From: Colias croceus
Lineage: Eukaryota; Arthropoda; Insecta; Lepidoptera; Pieridae
Length of the DNA: 64,000 nt
Direction: 5' to 3'
NCBI RefSeq assembly: GCF_905220415.1
Contig: NC_059548.1
Location: 3,846,501-3,910,500, forward strand
The notes beneath the pieces are model-generated. The model ran no database searches, was not told where the DNA came from, and saw only the letters and a program-made list of their open reading frames with translations. Made by a program: the position numbers and the translations under genes. Shown one piece after another: positions 43,601 through 55,600 of the stretch. Within the stretch, counting starts at the first letter, position 1. The number at the start of each line of letters is the position of its first letter.

Positions 43601-46600
43601 TTGCAATATTACTTATAATTATATTAGGTACTAGCTTCCGCCCGCGACTCCGTCCGCGCGGATGTCGGTCTTTGCGTGGATGGTTTATTTCTCCATTTTG
43701 AGTAACTCGGACAATGACATCTTATAAATATCTATTGGACCCAAATACGGCTAGGTCTATAATATTACGCAACGTGTGTTCGCGGTACCTACTACAGAAC
43801 AACGTCTATGGATAACTGAAAAATTGAGATTAATTTTTTTTCTACGTATTTTTCCAGGATAAAAAGTATCCTATTTTACGCCCAGGATAATAAGGTATAA
43901 TTATACCAAGTTTCATCGAAATCGAACCGGTAGTTTTCACGTGATGTCTTCACATACAGACAGACAGACAGACAAAAATTTTTTTAATCACATATTTGGG
44001 TTTGGTATCGATCCAGTAACACCCCCTGCTAGTTATTTTTTCAATATTTTCAATGTACAGAATTAACCCTTCTACAGATTTATTATATGTATAGATATTA
44101 TTAAAATTTAAAGTATTCTTGTTATAGATAGGAAATTCGTTATACTTTTTACGTGGAATTTTGATTAGGCTGTGCTTGTATTATACTTTATCATAATATG
44201 AATAGTAAGACCGTATAAATCGCTACTAGGATAGCTTAATATAATATTTTAAATGGGACAGCGTGTTCTTTCACACGTATGGAGCGATTTTATTGTATGA
44301 CTAGCTTTCCACCCGCAGCTTCGCCCGCGTTTTCAAAGAAAAACCCATAACCATTTCCCGTTCCAGTGGGATATATGAGTGCCTTTCATCATAATCGGTT
44401 CAGTAGTATTTGCGTGATAGAGTAAGAAACATCCATACGAGATTTGTATTTACACACAAACTTTCGCATTTATAATATTAGTAGGATTTTCGTGTCTGGA
44501 GGAGGAAGGGGGTTAAAACAGGGGGTTTCACTCCGAAATTAAGGTATAGCGCCCGGCAAACTTCTTGGCCAACAAGTAGCGTGGTGGGGGAAGCTTGCGC
44601 ATATAAAAATGTACTAAAACTTGATGCGCAAACTTCCCCTACCATGCTACTTTTTGGTCAAGAAGTTTACCGGGCGCTATTTCGCGCCGTTGCCGACTGA
44701 GTTGGCAGTCGAGTGCGGGTGCACGGGTTGCCACATGCCTGCCACTCGCCGTCCACGCGCTCACTGCGTTCAGGTCGCGTGACGTGTGTTCGCGTACCTA
44801 TGTTAAATCAGCAGCGAGTACCAACCCTGAGCTATAGCTATAGAGCTAGCAATTATTTATGCCCAAAGTTGACTATTTATATTCCACTAGCTGTTGCCCG
44901 CAGCTTCGCTTGCGTGGAAAAGATAAATTTTCATGGTATAAGTTTTCATCCCCTATTTTACCCCTATAGGGGATGAATTTTCTAAAATCCTTTCTTAGGG
45001 GACGCCTACGTTATTACATCTACCTGCATGCCAAATTTCAGCCCGATACGTCCAGTGGTTTGGGCTGTGCGTTGATAGATCACTATATCAGTCACCTTTG
45101 AGTTTTATACAATATTTAGATATAGATTATATTATATTCTGTGGATAAGAGGAGGGAGCAGGGTGCACGTACACGTGTCCGCAGATGCTGGGCTTGTCGC
45201 AGCGCTGGCGGCAGGGCGCGTGCAGGCGGCCCTGCCAGCACGCCGCGCAAGAGCCCGCGCACGCGTGCCCGCACTCCAGCTGCGCATCGCACGCCACCTT
45301 GCAGTACTCCAGGAAGTCACGCGACTTCACATTATCTGAAATTGTGAACGGCCAGCTCTGTCATCGAGGCCGTTGGGCATATTTGACCCGTTCCTCGAAA
45401 GTGTGCGCTGAGAAACCGAATGTTTTGAAGTGAATCTTCTTTAGGCGCGTTGAGAGTAAAATTTCAAGGTCGCGTCATGGAGTAAGGCGATGATTTTATA
45501 TCTTTAAATCTTTAAACCAAAGGAGTTTCACTTCTGACACGTGTGTTCAGCACACGCTCTTTTTTATATTAGAATGATAGAATTTTTTTATTATTTAAGT
45601 ACCAGCTTTCCGCTCGCGGAAAGGCTTTAACTGCTAGTTTGTTAGCATCAAGAAGCTTATATCTAATACACTGGAGATTGCACTATGACCATTGACTTGT
45701 CACAAGAAAATATAACCTTGAATGACGTCAGTGTTGTTTTTTGTCTCTTTCTGTGGGTGACCACACTGGTTTGTATATTCAGGATTTTTCGAAATAGAAA
45801 AAACTAAAAATCATGGTCTATAAATAATAACGACATATATTTTTAACAGTATTAATTATATTATAATATTACTGGCCATACTTTATAGGTACGTACAATT
45901 TTAATTGGTATAGAATGATAATTTTAAATAACTCTTGGCTACAAAGCCTGGATATGAACCGATATATAGCATTAACATCCTTTGTAAATAGAGGAAAGTT
46001 GTGTTTTGCATCAGATGCTGTTTACCAAATTGTAAGCTACTCAGATCTTCTTTTTAAACGCGTTGCTTCGACGGGTCAATTTCAAGCCAAAATCATCAAA
46101 GAAAAACTGTTTATAATAAACGCCTTGCACAAATTTCAGCTAACTTTACAAAGTTTATTTTTCAAAAGGTATTTTTTTCTGGGTCGTAATCCTCAGTAAT
46201 TTTACCCTTGATGGGCACATATATTTCTTTTTATTTTACTTTTTGGAAAGCTGAAATACCTAAAACAAAAAATATGAGGTAAGTTAAAAAAGTATAAATT
46301 TCAATGTAAAAACGAACAATCTTATAACTACATGTGAGTGCAATACCGATGTCGAGTGTTGTTTCATTACTAGTAAAAATCTTGAAAATGGTGATCTAAA
46401 TTTCATCATAATATTGTTATTACAATATATTCTCTTCACTATCCATAAAAACGCGTCATCATGGTTACCTTACTTGTTAATTTTGTTTATTGAAAACTTG
46501 TTGAAAAGTGATAAAGTATTAGGAAAATAACAAATTTAACATGACTGCTTTCTAAAATGATGCAAAATTTTACAATTTTTGCCATTGAAATGATTCTAAA

Positions 46601-49600
46601 CAGGTAAATGCAGGAGTATTGAGGAATACTGTAAATAACGTAAATATACACTTGCCTGTGAAATTCTATGCCAGAATTTGGTGTCCAAACACTTCTGCAA
46701 TTTTTCACAATGCAATACATTATTTATATTCGGAAAATATTTATTAAATACGCAACAATATTAATTAATATTCGAAGCGACGCAATTTTTTTGACACTTA
46801 TGCCATATTGTCAAAGTGAGAGTTGCTACAATTTTATTATGGTAACTACCCATAATCAGGGAGTATCGCTTTTTAATAATTGGTCCAGATACTTATTTTA
46901 TTTAGCATAAATAATAATTGTCTCATCCAACAATGCTTCTGAATGACGTTGTTGGCAATTTATCAACAAACTCATGTACCTACAAAAACTAACCTTTTGC
47001 ACAGAATATTACGGCATACATAGTAGCCTTGGGAAAACTTCGTATTAACAGTGGCAATACCAAGTTAGGTGTGAAAGTGATAAAACACAACAATTTTCTT
47101 GTTACACGTCAAATGTTCATACCGAAATCTCCAGTGTATAAGATTTATGCTTCTTGGTTAGCATATATCGCTTATATGTCAGTTTATATTTATGTATTAA
47201 GGTACTACGTGGATTTTGGAAAATTATATAATAGTATGACATTTTTGACGACATAATATAATAAATATCTCATGAAATATTTATTTTAGCAAAAATATCT
47301 TTTAACATAATAATATTATTATATGCGTGGTCATGGGCGTAGCTAGCCATGGGCTCAAGGTGGGGCAACAATAAAAAATAATATGTAACTAGCAACTGTA
47401 TGTACCAAGTATGTATCCAAAGTTATATCCAGGTCTTCAAATGCCGGCGGCTGTACCGCCGGCATTTCCGAAGGCATTCGCGAAAGCACTCGCGAAGGCA
47501 TTTGCGAAGGCATTTGTGAAGGCATTCGCGATGGCATTCGCGAAGGCATTCGCGAAGGCATTCGCGAAGGCATTTGCGATGGCATTCGCGAAGGCATTTG
47601 CGAAGGCATTCGCGAAGGCATTTGCGAAGGCATTCGCGAAGGCACTCGCGAAGGCATTTGCGAAGGCATTTGTGAAGGCATTCGCGATGGCATTCGCGAA
47701 GGCATTCGCGAAGGCACTCGCGAAGGCATTTGCGAAGGCATTTGCGAAGGCATTCGCGAAGGCATTGGCGAAGGCATTCGCGAAGGCATTTGCGATGGCG
47801 AATAAGTCTAAAGTAAAAAGTATCAGTGAGTTGTAGAACGTGTAAAACAACCAAAGTGAAATTGGCTAAGTTAGTGGGGTAACTAATTGGGGTACTATAC
47901 TCATTTTTCTTACAGTTCATGTAACATAGAAACCTCAGCTATTTTCTTTTTTCGTGTGTAATTCGTTATTCGAATTATTCTTATTCAAAACACCTTATTG
48001 TTCACCTACCACACCACGAAATAGATCCAAAAATCTTCAGCCAAACGGCGGTATGACACTTGTAAGGTGTTAGTCAGTCAAAAGAGTTAGTACTTACTTC
48101 AATTTTTAGATTTGGTTAGGTATCTACCTACCTTCCAGGTTAAAGCTAGAGTGGGGCAAGTGCCCCACCCTGCCCCACCGTGGCTACGCCCATGTGCGTG
48201 GTCAATTCAAAACATAGAAAAACACCACATTAACCTTAGCGAGGGATAGTTAGACCCGGCGCCTCGCAATGGTTTTTTTTCTGTGAATACAATGCTTTAT
48301 ATTGTTTGTGCACTCCCTGGGTCAAATGTCCGAACAATATGCCCAATGACCTTTATTTTACCTACTTTATTAGAAAACGCGCATTTCTATTGCACTTACC
48401 GCCACGACGTATTCTCTGGGAAATTTTACACGGCAGTGCTATTTTATGACCACAAGGAGAATCATATGTTTGGTCTTCCCTCAAAAAGTTGCAATTCTCT
48501 TCGTCGCACGGTTCACAGCAGAGACGTTGGCACGGGTGCCCGCACGACATCACGCGTTGGCATTGCGCTTTACACATGCTGGCATCGATCGTCATTTTGC
48601 ATGGTACCTTAACTTTGTGCCCACACTCCGGAATCTTCTTGACTACCTGCGCAAAGTACGATGTCAAATCACAAAAGTGCTTCTCACTAAATTTCTAAAC
48701 CGAACCGAATTGGAAGAAGGTATGAAAATGTTAGATGTAGATAAACATAATTTATTTTCCATTATTAAAAAAAAACATCGGAATTTAATTATTGTCGACT
48801 TTTTCTGTAGTTACCATTATTAAAATTAATGATTAAAGAAAAAATCCAATAGTCCGTTAAAAGTAAATATTGATAAATTTGACATCCAGAGAATCCATTA
48901 TGGTTTTAGACAATATTCTAATTTTTTATAAAAAAAAATAGGGACGAATTATTAGACTACTGACATTTCAATTGAAACATACTTCCATCACCGTCAATTT
49001 ATAGATGAGCATTTATTTCTCATAGAATACCATAAAAGAAAAGAAAGGTCTTTTTGAGCACTTACTAGCTGCTCACAATCCCCACAAGGCTCGTGGCACT
49101 TCTTCTTACAGTGATGATTGCAAGGCAGTAAGCGAGCGCAATTTTTGCGACACAAAATGGTGTTAACATCAATATGGCACGGAACTTTTTGAGAATGTTT
49201 GCAATTTTGTCTTTTTTTCATAACCTGGAAAATCAACAGACTTTTAAAAACGGAACAATTTAACATAGGAAAATAAAATAATAAAAACAGCAGGCAAATA
49301 TACAAAAAACATAGAAATTCTATGTTTTCAGTTATTAATTCACATTGAGCAAGGGTTAAAAGTAACTTGTTAAGGCGCTGCCCTGAGTAAGCATTTCATT
49401 CCACTCACACACACACACCGGGCCACAGCTGCAGCCCGACGCCATACGCGAATCATTACGAACGGGCCTCGGCCGGTAGTTCACACAGGCGTTCACGCAC
49501 ACATGCGTACGTTTTTGGTTTGGGAATAAGAATTTGCGGTTTACACGAAATCTAGAATTATTTGCGAAAAAACAGTATGATTACCTACTTAGACTTTAGT

Positions 49601-52600
49601 ATGGTTTTTAAGCATCAAAAGATGTTTTTAGAGGTACCTTTGTGATTTTTTTCTATCGAGTAAAATAAGTTGTATTGTGTTTTCAACACACTATCAAACT
49701 AGTTTATCTCCTGAAGAATATCATATATTTATCTGAGATTTTTTACTGCAGTTAATCATATACTTTAAAGCATTATAATATAGCAGCAAACTCGCGTTTT
49801 GCTCTACTAGTCACCTTAAGACTAGCTGATTAATAAGATACAACATCATGAAAATAAAGCTCATACTGGTTTTCACTGCCGCGGATGCTACATTAGATAG
49901 GCACGGTGAATATTCGTATTAACGCGATGGTTGTTTCCGGGAAGATCGTTGCATCCAAAGATTTTGAATTTCGCTACGCTTAAAAACATTGGAGCAAGAA
50001 AACCTAGTATGTATAACGCAAACTACTAAAGAGAATTAAGGTGCTGTGCTAACGCAGGAATAGTGTCGCCCCCCACTCCCCAGTTGTCTCCCTACACACC
50101 CTACACTAAAAAAAAACAGCGGCTTACGTACATATGTATGTCATTGTTTATTCGGACATTCAAGACAAAGATCTTGCAACCAAGTTGCAACATGGTTGCA
50201 ACGCATATAATTCGAGCGAAGTCATGAGCGTCATTTTTACATGGATGCCATTGTCAGAACTGAGGAGCACCTTTTTCCGAGTAACAAATAACCATAAGTT
50301 CCTACACTATGTTTTCGGTACGAATTCCTAATTATATCTCCCATATTTTCTATGCATAATATTTTACAATGTACTTACCTCAACCTTGCAAACATCACAT
50401 TTTTCATAACATTTTCTTTTACACATATGGTCTTCTTTATCCTCTTCCGAAGTAAATGAGCAATCTTTTTTATGTTTTACGCAAGGTTTCTCACATGAAT
50501 ACTAAAAACAAAATATTAATTACATGATAACTAATATGAAGAAAACATATTAAAATAATAATTACAATCCACATTAATTTAAACGATAATTCAAAATTAT
50601 TATAGTTAGTGTGAACAATGAACATTGAACATAATATTCAATAAATATAAAATAGTTTTATTGAGCAGCTCAGGATAGAAAAACCTCTCTTTACTTTCAA
50701 ATTATGTTGTTTCATCAGACGTTGATCTATTGAAAAACTTAAATCATTTTAAAATGGTTCAGATAAAGAAAATCAAATTCCTATACTAACAGAGATTTCT
50801 CCTGCAATTTAATTAACCTACATCACATATGAATTAGCAATTTGGTGTACCAACTCTGGGTTCCAGGGTCGATACGATGGATAATGTGGACTTCAGCGGT
50901 CAACTAAAACCGCTGATGATGTTCCGGATAGCCTAATTATATTTCACAAAAAGAAAATATCCTAGGTGAAATAAAAAATGATACCATTTCATGTTCGGGA
51001 TCTCTGTTGACATGGCACGTCCGCGCGCACGCGTGGCCGCACTCCAGCCGCGCGCTGCACTCTACAGGGCACGCCACGAACCCTATGTCCATGTAACAAA
51101 TCTTTTTCGCCTGAAAAAAACAGTAACATCTCTGAATATTCTCTGTAAAATTCAAATATTCCACAATCACTATATATTAATACACAAGAAGAAATTACGA
51201 TATAACGAATTTTATTTAAAAATAAAAAATTAACCGATTACTTCTTTGTGATCTTGGATTTGAAATTCGCATTACCTACTGTATTTAATTATAATATTTT
51301 ACAAATCGAGCTCTTTCATTCGATACCCAAGGATTCCCTTATATGGAACGTAATAAGAAAGTTACAAAAACTACATGAAATATTTTTAATATATAAACAC
51401 AGATATTTTATTCACTAGTCCTCACAAACCTCACACACGTAACTAACCAAAGAGTACCTAGTAATTGTAAAACTCGTATTGAGAGTAACTATTGTAAACA
51501 TAATTAAATTAAGTCAAATAAGAAAGAACAGTGAAAAAAGTTTATTGAATGCTTTTACCTCATGGCCACAACTTGGTAAAGTCACAGTGACTATCTTGTG
51601 ACAAAGAACTTTATCTGTATTTGGGTCAATGTGGCACGGTACTTTATTAGTATGGCCGCAAGGAAGTGTTTTTTCAACTTCAACTTTACAAGGTTTACAT
51701 TCTTGCGCACACCAGAGAGGGCATACATGTTGTAAATCACACAATATTCTGAAACAAGAAATATAAACTTCCTTTTTTTTTCGACAAATATTCAAGATTT
51801 GTTTTTTCTTGAAATATGCATTGGAAGTAACACTTTTCATCTTTCATCTATGTAGCATTCATGGATATCAAACAAGCCCTGAAAAACTGAACATTCTACA
51901 GCATTGTAAAACTGAAATATAGACACTTTTATTTTTCCCCATTTTGAAGTGTATTAACACATGATATCAGATATGGTTATAAAGAGTTAAATCTATGTCA
52001 TCGTTACCTGATTATGTTAAAGCCACAGCTAAAGCGAATGATAAAAAAAATAGCGATCATCGTAATATTACCTTTCACATTTTTCATTACACCGTATTTC
52101 GTCATGGTTTCGGTCATACGCATGGCATATTAACGGACAAGCGTGTGAACAAGAGAGTTTCGACTCGCACTTTAACATACAACCCCCTTCTGGTACTTTT
52201 TCGAAATCCGTAGGTGAGTCAATCTATAAAGACAAACAGAATAATCTATAAGAGCCGTTACGCTTGCACACTAGTAAATGCACAAATAATAATCCTACTT
52301 CCTTATACATAATATCCTTTTTTTTATTTTTTATTTTTTTAGTGGGGAAATCTTGCATAGATACCCGCTGCCTCCGGGGAAAACCCTACTGTGTTCCGTC
52401 AAGCCGCATCAACGACAGGGCCACGGGTATACATAATATCCTACTAATTTTATAAATGCGTTTGTTAGGATGGATGTATACCTAAGTGTTAAGTGCATGT
52501 ATGTATGTTTCTTACTCTTTCACGCAAATACTACTGAACCGATTACAATGAAGTTTAGCACACATATAGAGGGTAAATTGGATTAACACATACGATGGGT

Positions 52601-55600
52601 TTTATCCCGGGAATCATGGGAACGGGAGTCGGGACCTATGCGGTTTTTACTTTGGACACGTGCGAAGCGGCGGGCGGAAAGCTAGTTATTAAAATATGTA
52701 CCAAGTTTTACCTATAACGTATTGTTGCGAAAATATATTAAAACAAATGGTAACAATATAAAAGATGTGTATGAAATATTATGTATCATTATATACCTAA
52801 CTATTAAGTAATTATAATTATTAATTACCTACTTTTACTATTTATATCGACAGTATGTTTGTACATAATATTATGTACAGTACTCCGAAACTAATAATGC
52901 GCATAGAAAAATTCATCACTGTTCGGCAACTGTCATATTCCCCGAGCCTCCGAAGACGATATGTATATAGAGTGGTTAAATCTATTTTCTTCATGCATAG
53001 TTTATTAGAATTATGAGTTTTATTGTGATTTTATAGTAAAAGAGAAAAGTAATAAAATTTGTTTCGATAATTTAATGTAAGTTAATAGCGAGGATAAGCT
53101 ACACAATTGCGAATACATATTTGTTGTATTGATTTACTTGGAAAATTCTATACTTAGAACTATTAAAGTGTCTTACTGTAGCTGGTGTAATGATGGATGT
53201 ATGGAAGGTTAAAATAAGACACAGTTTATATTAAAAAAAAAAAAAAAAAAAAAATTTAAACACATTTAAATTGCAGAAATCTAATTATTAAAATCTCATC
53301 TTCAACTTTGAAACAAAAATAAGATATGTAACATCAACTCTATATAATTCCATACAGAGATAATACGTGCGGTCACCACCAATGTATAAAGACGACTGAC
53401 GGATTTTTGAATTCTTTGACTGACAGGCTACCGTCACCTACCGCTCGAATTGTTTTCGATTGTGTATGATTGTGTATAATTGAATCCTATTTATTTCGAA
53501 CAAGGTGCAAGATGCAAGTGCATTGTTTAGGGCACTTATGATTAAATGATTCGGGGTGATTCGGGTGTTTCTGGAAATACGATAATTAGCGAAGATCTGC
53601 ATGCGCATTATTAATTTTGGAGTACTGTACTTGTCTCTGTTTGCCTTACTATATCTGTATTTTATGTTAATTTCTGTATGTGCAATAAAGAATTATCTAT
53701 CTTTTTGACTATGTAGGAAAAAAAGTAAGCTAAAGTACCTACTAGTACTCCAATCTCTATATTATATAAAAATGAATCCCTATTTCTCTTGACAGGACAA
53801 CGTCTGTCGGGTAGGCAAGTATAATATTATCTTAATATTATAAAGATGTGGAAGTCGAACACACTTCGGCACGAATAGGGCCCTCACCCTGCTTCGGCGT
53901 AAAATGTGTTCGTCGTGCGATGATTGTTGGATCCGAAAATCTAAAATTTCTTACCCCTCCTAGTGGTTTCCTCTATTTCCTAATTCAATTTCTTCGCCAA
54001 CTCGTACAAAATTACCTGTGTTATATAATCAGGATGCGATTGACATCGAAGTTCCAATGTGGTGCCAATTGCACATGCATTACCGAGGGTTCCATTTATT
54101 TTTTTCCAAAGTTCGGACTGATTCTTCAACATTGACATATTTCCGAAAATATAGAGACCTTTAAAATATAAATAGTATGCATGAGCATTTTCTACTTCTA
54201 AATTGGTAAAACCAGGTAAACAATTTAACAATTACCTTCTCTAGCCCTAGACAAGGCGACACAAATTCTGTTTTCAGTTCCCAAAAAACCTATTTTGTTA
54301 TCTGCGTTATTTCTCACAAGAGATAATAATATGATCTTAGATTCTTCGCCTTGATAATTGTCGACCACCGTTATTTTCACTTTTGACAGAAATGCATAGT
54401 TATCGCGTTTCTGAAACAAATCATTTAATTTAAATAAATCATTAAATTATACAGGTTTCATGTTTGCACGGAACCGACACCGAGTGTGCGAGTTCAACTC
54501 GCATTTAACCGTTTTTTTTTTTTATTAGAAAGACAGTCCTTTGAATGTAAGTACCTGTACCGTAGATAGTACGTAACGATGCGATGTAGTATATGAAACA
54601 TAATTATAACATAATTATCTTTTTTATACTTAGGTTACGGTTGGGTACTATTTTTAAAAAAATATGCGTGATTATTTTTATAATCTTACATATATATCTT
54701 ACATATATAACTCATGTATAATGTTTACGTAATATTTTTTTTTCATTTAAATTTATAATTACTTTATGTGATAAGTAATTACCACTCTATAACTGAAATA
54801 GGTAACTGTATTCTGACCTCTACTAAAAGATGTAACAGCTATTTTAATTTCCTGGATATCTGAGACACTGGGTAAAGTGTATGCGACAAATTTGCAGGTC
54901 ACTTTTAGTTTCACTTAACCAGGTTTCGGTGTACATAAGTATTAAGTATAGATTTCCTTAAGATTTGGGAAGATAGTCTGTAAGGCCGATTGTACAATTA
55001 GAAAAAAATAACCTAAAATAACATAGTAAAAAACCTGCCTTAGTCATATAAAACATTTGAGCGGTATATGCAGCGAGAATTGTAACATCTTCGGGTTCAT
55101 ATCCCTGTTGCATTATGTAGTTTGCCAACCCGAGAATAATATTTGCCTCATTTTCATTGAACTTGCTTGTACTATCCTCGGAATTCTGAAAAAGAAGGCA
55201 CTAATTTAATTCAGTGTTATTAATTCATATCTGACCATTTCCTTGTCTTAAGAGTCCTCCTTGTCCTAGTCTTGGGTTAAAGTCATGGTAATGACAAAAA
55301 AAGAATTACTCATCTGGCAGAATACGCTGATCACTGATCACATATACATATAACCAACTAATGTACTGTGTAACCCAATGTAATGTTCTCATAAAACGAT
55401 TTTTTATTTTTTGAAGTGTAACTTTTTAGGCGCGTTGAGAGTAAAATGCAAGGTCACATCATGACAATACCGTCACGTCTTGGAGTAAGACGACGATTTT
55501 GATATCTTTTTGAATCTTGCCAAAGAAGTTTCAAAGAAGTTTGACACGTGCGCTCGGTACAAGCTCTTTTTATGTCGGGAGGGGAGAGATGTCAGATGTG

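Larger units (their letters stand above)
45649..47156 (-). mobile_element. P-superfamily-like non-autonomous element B, complete with 8-bp TSD
   Basis: The 8-bp direct repeat GTTAGCAT flanks the element (45641-45648 and 47157-47164). The terminal inverted repeats are 31 bp with three mismatches (left 45649-45679, starting CAAGAAGCTTATATC; right 47126-47156, ending GCTTCTTG). This TIR and TSD length pair is that of P elements. Inside, a THAP exon reads leftward from the right end (46656-46720) and a transposase-like frame reads rightward (45915-46199). The sequence is largely shared with element A at 3423-5882. Confidence 0.85.

Noticed and set aside
45132..45433. Open frames on both strands around ZNFX1 exon 45173-45335
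   Set aside because: GC-rich composition removes stops in all frames; only the minus frame with Cys-His finger spacing is real.
47462..47803. Regular repeat array resembling a CRISPR-like pattern
   Set aside because: The units are directly adjacent with no spacers, in a eukaryotic sequence; it is a minisatellite in a MITE.
47355..47920. Several long open frames on both strands (Ala-Lys-Phe, Pro-Ser-Met, Cys-Leu-Arg-Glu repeats)
   Set aside because: They are translations of a 12-bp minisatellite whose unit is a multiple of three; no start context or domain supports a gene.
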